The notes under the pieces were generated by a model. That model made no database searches. It was not told the DNA's origin and worked only from the letters and a program-made list of their open reading frames with translations. From Candidatus Thorarchaeota archaeon (GTDB taxonomy: Archaea > Asgardarchaeota > Thorarchaeia > Thorarchaeales > Thorarchaeaceae): a stretch of DNA of 64,000 bases. Positions within the stretch are counted from its first letter, which is position 1, and every line of letters begins with the position of its first letter. Both the position numbers and the translations under genes were made by a program. Shown here piece after piece: positions 1 through 8,628 of this stretch. The stretch covers positions 62,001-126,000 of the forward strand of contig RDOF01000006.1 of NCBI GenBank assembly GCA_011365025.1. Direction: 5' to 3'.

Positions 1-251
1 TCTCCTTGGCATCAGTTGGACGGGCAATGGGTGACTCAACGGGTATTCCGGCTGCACTGGGTGCAATTCTCATGCATCGTGGAAAAGTCAAGGGGAAAGG
101 CGTGTTGCCTCCTGAGGCATGCTTGGTGCCAATGGACCTCCTGTTAATGATGAAGGATGTCTTGGGGCTAAAGGAAGTCACAGGAAAAGGATCGCCGCTT
201 ATCATAGAATCGATTGACCACAAGGGGAATGTAGAAACCATCGACATTTAG
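1..251 (+). CDS. saccharopine dehydrogenase-like protein, C-terminal fragment
   Basis: Only the last 80 or so residues are present; the reading frame is open to the left edge, so the gene begins outside the window. The fragment reads through a segment with MGDSTGIPAALGA and then GKGVLPPEAC, which resembles the C-terminal part of archaeal and bacterial saccharopine dehydrogenase / carboxynorspermidine-dehydrogenase-type oxidoreductases, where a Thr-Gly-Pro-like turn is followed by a G-V-xx-PE segment. Such enzymes act on amino-acid imines in lysine or polyamine metabolism in the cytoplasm. The exact substrate cannot be told from this tail. The stop is followed 50 bases later by the FGGY kinase gene on the same strand. 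Confidence 0.6.
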   Translation, partial: SLASVGRAMGDSTGIPAALGAILMHRGKVKGKGVLPPEACLVPMDLLLMMKDVLGLKEVTGKGSPLIIESIDHKGNVETIDI

Positions 252-301
252 CATGCGCAGAACAATCTCCCGAATCTCATATATGTGCGTCTGACAATTC
301 A

Positions 302-1891
302 ATGGTGGGGTTCGCGTTGAGTAGTACAGAGAAGAAATACCTCTTAGCAGTCGACCATGGAACTTCTGCAATGAAAGTTGCATTAACAGATCACTGCGGG
401 CAAGTATTGGCTTTTGAGTTTGAAAAGACCCCTCTCTACCTGAAAGAAGGAGGGGGTGCGGAACAAGACCCAGATGAATGGTGGTCTGCCTTTGTTAACT
501 GCTGCAAACGGCTCATCGATAGTGAAACCGTGCCTGCGGAGAATATCGCGGGTGTTTCTGTATCCAGTCAGTGGTCAGGCACGGTACCCGTGGATGAAGA
601 CGGTAGACATCTCTGGAATGCAATTATCTGGATGGATACACGAGGTGAGCCATACATCAAAAAGGCCCTGAGAGGTCTAATCAACATTCAGGGGTATTCA
701 ATTACCAATCTGATTCGTTGGTTAAGAAAGACGGCTGGCATCCCTGCAGGTGCTGGGAAGGATCCCATCGCTCATATCCTCTTTCTGAAGAATGAGCACC
801 CAGATGTCTACGAGTCGACCTACAAATTCCTGGAGTGCAAAGACTTTCTGAATGCGAAACTCACTGGCAAGTTTGCGGCCTCATATGACTCCATCATGCT
901 TCATTGGATGACCGATATTCGTGACATCTGGAACATGAAATATGATTATGGATTGATAAAGAAGATAGGCGTCTCCAAAGACAAACTCCCGGTCTTGATG
1001 AAAGCGACTGACATTCTTGGCAGTATTTCAGGGCCGGTGGCAGATGAACTCGGGCTTCAGTCTGACACAAAGGTAGTGATGGGGTCTCCAGATTTGCACT
1101 CGGCAATCATTGGTTCCGGGGCAGTCCGTAACTTTGAGGGTCATATCTACATAGGTACAAGCAGCTGGGTGATCTGCCATGTGCCTTTCAAGAAGACAGA
1201 CATCTCTCATAACATGGCTTCACTCCCATCATCGATTCCGGGTCGTTATTTCGTTGCCAATGAACAAGAATCAGCAGGTGCATGTCTGACTTTCTTGCGT
1301 GACAATGTCTTCTTCAGCGATGATCCAGAGAGATACGGGAAGCAAGAAGTGTATCAGGAATTTGATAGAATTGTCGAAGAGGTGCCCGCTGGCAGTAATA
1401 GATTGATTTTCACACCTTGGCTCTATGGAGAACGTACTCCTGTTGAAGATCATACCCTGCGGGGAGGTTTTCATAACCTGTCCTTACCCGTCAAACGTGA
1501 GGACATGATTCGTGCCGTCTTTGAAGGTGTCGCCTACAACAGCAAATGGCTAATGGGACTGGTTGAGAAGTTCATCAAGAGAAAGATGGATTCGTTGAAT
1601 ATTATCGGTGGCGGGGCTCAGTCGGACATATGGTGTCAAATCTATGCCGATGTTCTAAATCGTACAATTCGTAGAGTAAAGGACCCAATCTATGCGAATG
1701 CAAGAGGTGCCGCTTTGATTGGAGCTGTTGGCCTCGGAATGTGTACCTTTGATGAGATTCCGAGTCTGATACAGTTCTCAAAGGAATTTCACCCCAATCC
1801 AGAGAACAGAGCGGTCTATGATGGATTGTACAAGGAATTCCTCAATATCTACAAGAACAACAAGGCAATGTATCGGCGGCTTAACAAGTAG
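302..1891 (+). CDS. FGGY-family carbohydrate kinase (xylulokinase-like)
   Basis: The 529-residue protein opens with a phosphate-1 motif, LLAVDHGTSAMKVALTD (about residues 14-30), typical of the FGGY fold. It carries SSQWSGTVPVD and AIIWMDTRG motifs near residues 87-115 and ends with the C-terminal ATPase signature GGGAQSDIWCQIYADVL (about 440-456). Family members phosphorylate pentoses, pentuloses or glycerol with ATP in the cytoplasm. Length and motif order fit xylulokinase-like members, but the substrate is not decided by sequence alone. The ATG at 302 lies 12 residues before the first motif, so the start is reasonable. The next gene begins 9 bases after the stop, suggesting cotranscription. 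Confidence 0.85.
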   Translation: MVGFALSSTEKKYLLAVDHGTSAMKVALTDHCGQVLAFEFEKTPLYLKEGGGAEQDPDEWWSAFVNCCKRLIDSETVPAENIAGVSVSSQWSGTVPVDEDGRHLWNAIIWMDTRGEPYIKKALRGLINIQGYSITNLIRWLRKTAGIPAGAGKDPIAHILFLKNEHPDVYESTYKFLECKDFLNAKLTGKFAASYDSIMLHWMTDIRDIWNMKYDYGLIKKIGVSKDKLPVLMKATDILGSISGPVADELGLQSDTKVVMGSPDLHSAIIGSGAVRNFEGHIYIGTSSWVICHVPFKKTDISHNMASLPSSIPGRYFVANEQESAGACLTFLRDNVFFSDDPERYGKQEVYQEFDRIVEEVPAGSNRLIFTPWLYGERTPVEDHTLRGGFHNLSLPVKREDMIRAVFEGVAYNSKWLMGLVEKFIKRKMDSLNIIGGGAQSDIWCQIYADVLNRTIRRVKDPIYANARGAALIGAVGLGMCTFDEIPSLIQFSKEFHPNPENRAVYDGLYKEFLNIYKNNKAMYRRLNK

Positions 1892-1900
1892 GGTGCGGTT

Positions 1901-2416
1901 ATGTCCACGGGAAGGTTTTCGTTTGCCTTCTTGGAGAAGGAAATTAGAAAGAAGACATTTGGCGTTCTTACGGTAATTGACACAAAAGGCCGGCCACATT
2001 CCACGGGAATATTGTACGGAGTATCGCCTCCCACCTCGAAATTCTGTTTCTATGTGATGTCGGATGAGAATTATGCAAAGTCCCGCTACATCAGGCATAA
2101 CCCCTACGTTTCACTGGTTGTGACATTTCCTCACTACTACCTCCGTTTAGTTCCAGCGAGTTATGCCATGTTTCGAGGCACTGCAGAACTAGTTTCCAAG
2201 GATAACGAAGATGCACGTTGGGCTTTCAGACAAAAGCGAATTCTTAGGATGAGTGAATCCATTGATCCGGAGTTGCTTGCCAACGCGGTTTTCATCAAGA
2301 TGAATCCTGAACGCACAGTGTATTGCTTCGGGATTGGAATCGGCCTAATGGAACTGAGGTCGTCCCACACCGCCGGTGGCTACAAAGTAACCATTCCTGC
2401 TGACCGACTTGCGTAG
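1901..2416 (+). CDS. pyridoxamine 5'-phosphate oxidase-like split-barrel flavin protein
   Basis: A 171-residue protein with the pattern of the FMN-binding split barrel: a short helix, then a strand pair (FGVLTVIDTKGRPHSTGILY), FCFYVMSDENYAKSRYIRHNPYVSLVV, and a later strand with the FRGTAELV turn. In this fold the S/T-x-K-x-xN-xx-N-P-x-V segment contacts flavin phosphate; here it appears as AKSRYIRHNPYVS around residues 53-65. Family members are flavin-dependent oxidoreductases or F420/heme-binding relatives, so the reaction is not assigned. Only 9 bases separate it from the FGGY kinase, which suggests an operon. No signal peptide or membrane segment is seen. Confidence 0.65.
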   Translation: MSTGRFSFAFLEKEIRKKTFGVLTVIDTKGRPHSTGILYGVSPPTSKFCFYVMSDENYAKSRYIRHNPYVSLVVTFPHYYLRLVPASYAMFRGTAELVSKDNEDARWAFRQKRILRMSESIDPELLANAVFIKMNPERTVYCFGIGIGLMELRSSHTAGGYKVTIPADRLA

Positions 2417-2589
2417 ACTGACTAATGAGAGTGTGCGAAGGTAAGTTCCCACCACCTATTGAGGAAGCCGGGTGCGGGTGGGCTGAGGCTATCAGATTCA
2501 TGGTCTTGATGCATCATCTGATGAAGATGTCGTCTTGTCGGACTTGTGCGAATGTTTGTATCGACGAACAAGTTGAGCTTTCAATAAAG

Positions 2590-2991
2590 TCATTTAGTCA
2601 CGCACGAAGAAGTCAGGGAGTATTGTCCGCCGCTTGATGCATTCCTTTCTACACAAGCAACTAGCTCGGAACAACTTACTGGTTTTGTAAGGAAATCGCA
2701 TGCTCCTGACTTGATTGCTGCATCTCTAATTGTGGAATCTGCACAGACGAACACTATTCGAGCTGAGGGATCGATTTCAATAATGCTCTTGGTTGCGTCG
2801 ATTCCGTTCATCATTGGCATTCGAAAGTCCATGAGGATGATATCAGGCTTGGGCTGCATATTCGAGAATACCTCTATTGCCTCAGTACCACTGAATGCAT
2901 TTCCTACGATGCTGTGTCCGTGAATGTCTAGCACGAATGTCAGCAGCTCATGTATGCAAGCTTCATCCTCAACCAATAGAACCGATACCAT
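2590..2991 (-). CDS. orphan response regulator, receiver domain only
   Basis: The 133-residue protein is essentially one CheY-like receiver domain. It has the acidic pair in LLVEDE (residues 8-10), the phosphoacceptor Asp55 in ILMDFRMP, and Lys103 in FLTKP. The usual Thr/Ser at the end of strand 4 is replaced by Cys83 in VFVCAD, an uncommon switch residue. There is no output domain, and no intact histidine kinase is nearby; a broken kinase-like gene lies at 11142-11689. Archaeal stand-alone receivers usually relay phosphate to partners or act by protein contact. It is transcribed divergently from the HTH gene at 3165. Confidence 0.85.
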   Translation of the reverse strand: MVSVLLVEDEACIHELLTFVLDIHGHSIVGNAFSGTEAIEVFSNMQPKPDIILMDFRMPMMNGIDATKSIIEIDPSARIVFVCADSTIRDAAIKSGACDFLTKPVSCSELVACVERNASSGGQYSLTSSCVTK

Positions 2992-3116
2992 TCCTAATTT
3001 CTCCGCTTATCACAGTTTTCCAGTTTCCCACACTGGTTCACCATGACGGGCGCCCGCTCGTTTTGCTAATAAGGTTTGTTATAAGACACCATTTTCAATG
3101 TATGGTTTGCAAAAAG

Positions 3117-3127
3117 AAACTTTATAT
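3117..3127 (+). promoter_or_regulatory. TATA box with BRE-like bases before the HTH gene at 3165
   Basis: A gaaac stretch followed by tttatat sits about 38-48 bases before the ATG at 3165, the normal spacing for an archaeal promoter with a short leader. It lies inside the open frame that extends upstream of 3165, which argues that the longer frame (to 2895) is not translated. Confidence 0.55.
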
Positions 3128-3164
3128 TGTGGTTGGTGTGTGGGTATCAACCTTGGTGAAACAC

Positions 3165-3896
3165 ATGGGCGAGATTGTCCGCACTGATAGAATAAAAGAC
3201 ATCGAACTGACAGAAGCGGGGAAGAAACCAATTCGGAAAGTCGATTTTGTTCATGGTGAAAAACGCGTTCAGATTCTGCACAATCCGGTAAGGCTACTCA
3301 TTCTGCAAATACTTCGTGATGGCATTGAAGACACGCTCACCGAAGAGTCATTTGACAAAGAAACGAAGACGCTTCACACTAGGCAACAGAAAGTCAAAAG
3401 ACAAGTCATGTCTGTTCTTGAAATAATCAGAGTTTCCAAGAAATCTGAATCGGACAACACTTTAACAAAGAATCAGATGTATCATCATCTACCATTGCTT
3501 GAAGACGGAGGATTCGTTGTCAAGCATGGGACCGTGACTAAAGGAAAGCGCACAACTGACTACTATAGACGGACTGCAGAGAACTTTGTCACATATGGTC
3601 TTCATCATGACCCGGAGAAATACAGCTCCGCAATAGAGAAGGAGATTGTTAGTGCACTTCCTCCGTTCAAATTCGATTTGGCCAAGAACGAGAGAACCGA
3701 ATTAACAAAGCTCTTGGTGGACGCTGAAGTTATGCGTCTGAAATGGGCACCTCTTATAGAAAGTCTGGTGACGGAAGATATCGCCAATAACAAGCCAATC
3801 GAGTTGTTTGATAGGTTGCTATGGATCTATGCTACTGGTCAAGCTGATTTTCTAGAGATTCTAAACGAGATTCGCTCACTGGTCTTCACACAATGA
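3165..3896 (+). CDS. ArsR-like winged-helix transcriptional regulator
   Basis: A soluble 243-residue protein whose middle carries a winged helix: HNPVRLLILQILRDG (helix 1), NQMYHHLPLLEDGGFVVKHG (recognition helix and start of wing), then a wing ending in TTDYYRRTAENFV. The same YYRxTAxx(F/Y) wing end occurs in two other regulators in this window, at 35878 and 41145. The C-terminal 90 residues are helical and may be a dimerisation or sensor part. ATG 3165 is preferred over upstream starts because a TATA box lies at 3117-3127 inside the longer frame. It faces the STAND NTPase gene tail to tail, and its target is unknown. Confidence 0.7.
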   Translation: MGEIVRTDRIKDIELTEAGKKPIRKVDFVHGEKRVQILHNPVRLLILQILRDGIEDTLTEESFDKETKTLHTRQQKVKRQVMSVLEIIRVSKKSESDNTLTKNQMYHHLPLLEDGGFVVKHGTVTKGKRTTDYYRRTAENFVTYGLHHDPEKYSSAIEKEIVSALPPFKFDLAKNERTELTKLLVDAEVMRLKWAPLIESLVTEDIANNKPIELFDRLLWIYATGQADFLEILNEIRSLVFTQ

Positions 3897-4033
3897 GAAT
3901 CGCATAATTGGGCTCTGTTCTACTGTATAGATTCAGCTATCCCGTTGAAACCATTGCTTGAGATTCTTATCATTTCCGTAGAACCCGCGATGGGTATATC
4001 GGTTCTGGAAACGCCAGAGGAGTTCTGACGGCG

Positions 4034-7000
4034 TTACCAAATATGCAGGGGTTCCTCCTCTTCAATCCACAGGTTCTCAACATCTGGGAAATCGAGGCTC
4101 ATTCTTGAAAGGAGTTTCTCGATACCTTCCGCTTCTGCTTCTCCGGATTGGTCGTCGCGAAGCACCAATTGCAAGTGGTATAGCGTCCTACCAAGTCTGG
4201 GAGTGAGCAACTCAGGAGCCTTATGTAGTAGCTGCTCCCATATACCTCGTGCCTCTCTCAGTGTTCGTTCGGCATCCGGCAATTCCATGGTCTTATACAG
4301 GAGAATTCCAAGGTTGTGAAGAGAGGTGGCCAATCCCAAGTGATACATCTCAGAAGGTTGATTAACAAGTCTTCTTCGAATTCCGATGGACTCTCTGAGC
4401 GACTCTTCTGCATCAGACGATTTGCCCATTTCTGCAAGGAGGATACCCCGGTTGTTGAGCGATATTGCCAGTATTGGTTCAAAGAACTGCGGTTCGACCT
4501 CAGCAATTTGCTTCTGGGTACTAATTGCTTCTGAGAGCCGGGAATAGGCTTCATCAAGCTCACCCAATTCCCTGAGAAGCAATGAATAATTGTTGAGGGT
4601 AAGTGTTGCGTTGTATTGTGACTTATTTGGCATCAGATGTATGCTTTCCTGAAAGATCTCTAACGATTCTTGAAAGAGTCGTCTTGCTTCTTCCGGTTGT
4701 CCAGTCTTTCTATGTACGATGGCCAGATTACCTAGAGAAAGAGCATAGTCGTGCTTCGAAAGACTTGGCACAAAGGTTTGCTGTGTTCTAATTGCGCTCA
4801 AAGCATCTTCAAGCAAATTCTTGGCCTTGGAAGGTTTGTCTACAGATAGATAGAATGCGCCAAGGTTATTCAATGCTTCTCCCAATACATATTCAATCCA
4901 AGAAGATTGATTTCTGTGGGCTTTAAGGGTTCTAATCACTTCGTCCAAATTTCTTTCTGCATCTACCAATTTGAGGGTCCTTCTGTAGAGGGCTACTGAG
5001 ATCCAAGCTATGTTTTGTGCTAGGGCAATTGTATTCGAATATGGATATTCTTCTTGTTTGGCCCTTTCTCGGAGTATACCCTCAGCTCTGCTGAGGGGGG
5101 AGCTTGCCCTAGAGGTATCTCCGCAGACTATTAGAAACCGAGCATGGTTGAACAGCTGGTCGGCATGATACAAATAGTAGACTTCTGGCTCTTTCTGGGC
5201 TAGCTTTTCAGCGATTTGTAGGCAATCATTTAGAACCGGCTCAACCTTACTAACCTGACCAGTCCACCATAGAAATTCTTGGTACCAAAGTAGAATAAAA
5301 TAGAGTCTTATACCAAAGATGTCAGGATCCAGTTCATTGAGTTCTTTTCTCTCTTTGATGGCCTCATGATACAATGTTTCTGCCTCATCTACTTGTCCTA
5401 AATGCCACAAGTTGTGAGCCAATTTCCCGCTTATTGCAGATAGAACCCACTTAAGGTGCGGATTGCTTGGGTCCTGAGCGCAAACCTCTCGTTGGCAATC
5501 TAATGCTTCTTGGAAGCTCTTTGTTGCCTTTGCGATATCGACTTGAATCGAAGCAAGAATGTTCAATGCCCAAGGCAGCTGTTCCTGATTCTTAGAGTGT
5601 CTGTAGATTTCAACTGCTTCTTGAGCTAAAGGCAATGCCTCATCTATCCTATCCAAAGAACCAAGCATAGATCCAAAACTCGCAATCGTTTCTGCCAGAT
5701 TCTTTAGATTCTCTTCGATACCTGTACTCGCTAATTGTCTTTGAATCTCAATTGCACGAACAAAGCAGTCTTCTCCCTCGCCCTGATGAAACCTAGATGT
5801 ACTATACAGTATATGTCCTAGCACTCTTAGGTAAATCCCCTGGCTGACAGCGTTATTTGTATCATCGTTCTCAGCTAGTTCTTCAATGCCTCTAATTGCA
5901 TCCCTGAGCGCTGTTTCTGCCTCAGCATATCTGTTTTCAATCTGCAAAGCCCAACCTGACATTCCTTGATGCTCCGCCCTACCCCTCGTCGTCCTAAATG
6001 ATAGGGTCCTTAGGATTTCAAGGGCTTCTTTAGCGGAATCTCTCCGTATGAGCCTAAAGATGATGTTCTTTGCTCTCTGGATTGCTTCATTTTCTGAATA
6101 TAGCGCCTCAACGGACAAAGCTATTCCAAGTAGAGATGGATCATGTTCTTCTTCCGATTCCCTTGTAAGTGAACTGGAAACCTCCTCACCTAGGAGGGTC
6201 AATTGCTTTCCCAGTTCAGCTCTAACTAGATCTTCCGCAAGGTCGTGTAAGACGAATGTACCATCACTCCGCATTGTTACAAAACTTAGTCTTCTCAGGC
6301 GGTCCCAACTGTCCGGTGTCAATTCAGGAGCAATGATACGCATGATTCGTTCATCGAAATACGAAACTAAGCCTGCACGATTGATTAGATTCTGCAATCC
6401 CTCCGCTTCGCTGAACAGCCTTCTCCAGACCTTCAACCGAACCTCCGCAAGGGTGTCTGCTCGCAGGTCTTCAATATCTGATACAGCTACTTTAGTATCC
6501 CTGATCATATCACAAATAACATCAAGGACAAATGGGTTGCCCCCACTGACACTCACAATTTTCTCCTGGAGATTATTGTCAACCACACCCTGAAGTTCAA
6601 GCATCTCGATGCAACTATTTCGGTCCAATTCCGTGAGTTCGCTCTCTTCAATTTCAAGCATTTCGCCCTTGGCCGCTGCCCGTCTGCTCGCCATTACACC
6701 TACGCAGCTCACTAGCTTAGACAAGAACAAGGTCCAGAGGTCAGTTTCAGTGATTCCCTTTCCCCTGTACCGCCACCGGGCTTTCTGGTCATCAACATAC
6801 TCGAAATGGTCCAAAAGGAATAGAATTGGACTACTGAGGTTGCTTCTCTTATTGATATCTTCTAGGAATGCTTCCAAGTAAAGGAACTCTGCACGTCTGG
6901 GGTCCTTCCAGAGAATCTCTAGAAGCTGCTCGAGGTGATTCTTACCTAGTGTTTCTTGGAGCCATTTTCCAACCGTACCATATTTCCCTTTCAACTTCGG

Positions 7001-7537
7001 AGTCACTTTTGTGCCAACCGCACTGATTGCGCTTCCAATACTCGCGAGAGAACCGATGAAGGGTATAGCCATGACAACCTCCTTTGCCCATTCGCGCCCC
7101 TCTTCCCTTACCGGCTCCACACCCTCCACAAATCGTTGCCGGATTTGCCATAGAATGTCGAATCTTTGGAGTTTGACTCCTTGAAGTATGGCTCCCTTGG
7201 CGAGAATATTCAATCTTTGGTAGAACTCAGGATACTGCTCGCAATCCAAGCGTATCGTCCTCTCATGAGTGTCAACCCAGTGATTCAGTAGCGAGGACTT
7301 CCCAATCCCTCCTATACCCTTGAGATGGAGCAGGACACGCTCATTCTTACATCTCTGAAGAGCCTTGTTCATCCACTCGATATATTCTTCTCTGTCCACG
7401 AACACATCATGAGATGTTTCGTAGTGCTTGTACAATCTCTTGGCCTCGCACGCAATGGCTGCATAAGTTGAGGTCATAGATAAGCGCGATGGTGTTCCAT
7501 CGGGGATTCTGAAGACACTCCAATAGGAGTTAGTCAA
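4034..7537 (-). CDS. STAND-like P-loop NTPase with long TPR region
   Basis: A 1167-residue cytoplasmic protein. Residues 74-82 form a Walker A loop (GIGGIGKSS) and residues 239-246 a Walker B strand (LFLLDHFE). About residues 270-450 look like the lid and winged-helix parts of STAND/AAA-type ATPases, including DRNSCIEMLELQGV and FVLHDLAEDLVRAEL. From about 500 to 1150 the protein is a run of tetratricopeptide-like helical pairs, seen as repeats such as ALNNLGAFYLSVDKPSKA and SLNNRGILLAEMGKSSDA. The first 50 residues contain no recognisable effector domain. STAND proteins use the repeat region to sense a ligand or partner and the ATPase to switch; roles range from transcription control to antiviral defence. 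The role here is not known. Confidence 0.75.
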   Translation of the reverse strand: MTNSYWSVFRIPDGTPSRLSMTSTYAAIACEAKRLYKHYETSHDVFVDREEYIEWMNKALQRCKNERVLLHLKGIGGIGKSSLLNHWVDTHERTIRLDCEQYPEFYQRLNILAKGAILQGVKLQRFDILWQIRQRFVEGVEPVREEGREWAKEVVMAIPFIGSLASIGSAISAVGTKVTPKLKGKYGTVGKWLQETLGKNHLEQLLEILWKDPRRAEFLYLEAFLEDINKRSNLSSPILFLLDHFEYVDDQKARWRYRGKGITETDLWTLFLSKLVSCVGVMASRRAAAKGEMLEIEESELTELDRNSCIEMLELQGVVDNNLQEKIVSVSGGNPFVLDVICDMIRDTKVAVSDIEDLRADTLAEVRLKVWRRLFSEAEGLQNLINRAGLVSYFDERIMRIIAPELTPDSWDRLRRLSFVTMRSDGTFVLHDLAEDLVRAELGKQLTLLGEEVSSSLTRESEEEHDPSLLGIALSVEALYSENEAIQRAKNIIFRLIRRDSAKEALEILRTLSFRTTRGRAEHQGMSGWALQIENRYAEAETALRDAIRGIEELAENDDTNNAVSQGIYLRVLGHILYSTSRFHQGEGEDCFVRAIEIQRQLASTGIEENLKNLAETIASFGSMLGSLDRIDEALPLAQEAVEIYRHSKNQEQLPWALNILASIQVDIAKATKSFQEALDCQREVCAQDPSNPHLKWVLSAISGKLAHNLWHLGQVDEAETLYHEAIKERKELNELDPDIFGIRLYFILLWYQEFLWWTGQVSKVEPVLNDCLQIAEKLAQKEPEVYYLYHADQLFNHARFLIVCGDTSRASSPLSRAEGILRERAKQEEYPYSNTIALAQNIAWISVALYRRTLKLVDAERNLDEVIRTLKAHRNQSSWIEYVLGEALNNLGAFYLSVDKPSKAKNLLEDALSAIRTQQTFVPSLSKHDYALSLGNLAIVHRKTGQPEEARRLFQESLEIFQESIHLMPNKSQYNATLTLNNYSLLLRELGELDEAYSRLSEAISTQKQIAEVEPQFFEPILAISLNNRGILLAEMGKSSDAEESLRESIGIRRRLVNQPSEMYHLGLATSLHNLGILLYKTMELPDAERTLREARGIWEQLLHKAPELLTPRLGRTLYHLQLVLRDDQSGEAEAEGIEKLLSRMSLDFPDVENLWIEEEEPLHIW

Positions 7538-7698
7538 GCTAATGTCGTTTGCTGAAGTAATGCATCAGAAGTCGGCGCCTCTGTTGGAGAGTCTAGCATG
7601 AGGCTCTGATATCAAGTATGCTGCTCTCATCGCCTGTGGCCTGAATGAATACCGGAAGCAATATCAACCGCTTATCTCCTGCATGTTTTAGATGTCCT

Positions 7699-8568
7699 AT
7701 GAAACTCGTTAGATTCGTCGAAGGAGCGGAACCCGTGGCCGGCCTAGTTGTTGGCAATGAGGTCCATGTTTATGATGCTCTGGGATCCGATCCTTTTGCC
7801 AAGTACATGCTTCTGAAAAATCCTGACAACACACCACTCGAAGATTTCCTCCACATGTTAATAGAGGATAGAACCCCGAGGGTCTATAGGCTCGATTGGG
7901 TTGAGCCTCGTTTCATAATGCCAATGGTCCCAAGTGAGGTTTGGATTTCGGGCGTGACTTACAAGAGAAGTGCCGAGGCTCGAGAGGAGGAAACCGAGTC
8001 AAAAGGAATCTATGACATGGTCTACAATGCCAAGCGCCCAGAAATAACACTGAAAGGCACCGGATATCGAACAGCCGGACCAAATGACGTGATTTGCATC
8101 AGAAGCGACTCAAATTGGAATGTTCCAGAGCCCGAATTCACACTTGTATTCGGCGAGAAAAAGATTGTCGCATATACAATCGGAAATGATGTTAGTTCGC
8201 GCGACATAGAAGGGGAAAACCCGCTTTACCTCCCCCAGGCAAAGGTATTTCGGAACTCGTGTGCAATCGGTCCTTATTTGGCCACCGCCAGCGAAATCAA
8301 AGATCCGAGAAATGTTGGAATCAGCATAGCCATCCATAGAGATAGTCAAGTAGTCTTCTCTGGGGAAACCAGTACTTCAAACATGAAGAGAACTTTCCAA
8401 GAGCTCCAGGACTGCCTGTTCAAAGACAATCCTGTTCCCCGAGGTTCAATCCTACTGACTGGCGTTGGCATTGTGCCTCCCGATGACTTTACGCTCAAGG
8501 ATGGCGACATTGTCGAAATATCCATAGACGGTCTTGGCACCATGAGGAACCATGTGAAAAAGCTCTGA
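7699..8568 (+). CDS. fumarylacetoacetate hydrolase-family enzyme, sugar-acid dehydratase-like
   Basis: A 289-residue FAH-fold protein. The metal-binding acidic cluster is visible as NVPEPEFTLVFG (near residue 135) and the segment SSRDIEGENPLYLPQAKVF is strongly like archaeal 2-keto-3-deoxy-D-arabinonate dehydratase and related sugar-acid enzymes. The C-terminal LLTGVGIVPPDDFTLKDGDIVEISIDGLG is the usual FAH ending. I place the start at ATG 7699, where the MKLVRF segment matches the normal FAH N-terminus; the frame is open 18 codons further upstream. Together with the FGGY kinase it hints at pentose or aldonic-acid use, though the two genes are not an operon. Hydroxyheptadienedioate-type isomerases are the main alternative. 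Confidence 0.75.
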   Translation: MKLVRFVEGAEPVAGLVVGNEVHVYDALGSDPFAKYMLLKNPDNTPLEDFLHMLIEDRTPRVYRLDWVEPRFIMPMVPSEVWISGVTYKRSAEAREEETESKGIYDMVYNAKRPEITLKGTGYRTAGPNDVICIRSDSNWNVPEPEFTLVFGEKKIVAYTIGNDVSSRDIEGENPLYLPQAKVFRNSCAIGPYLATASEIKDPRNVGISIAIHRDSQVVFSGETSTSNMKRTFQELQDCLFKDNPVPRGSILLTGVGIVPPDDFTLKDGDIVEISIDGLGTMRNHVKKL

Positions 8569-8628
8569 ATTAACGTCCGTCAGAGTTGTATAACCTGACT
8601 AGTGCACACACTATGCTCTTTGGAGAGG

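Noticed and set aside
2425..2637. A 70-residue plus-strand frame after the split-barrel gene
   Set aside because: Its 3' part overlaps the receiver-domain gene on the opposite strand and its sequence is rich in Met, His and Cys without a pattern, typical of a chance frame.
2895..3164. Upstream extension of the HTH regulator frame
   Set aside because: It overlaps the divergent receiver gene and contains a TATA box at 3117-3127, so it is probably not translated.
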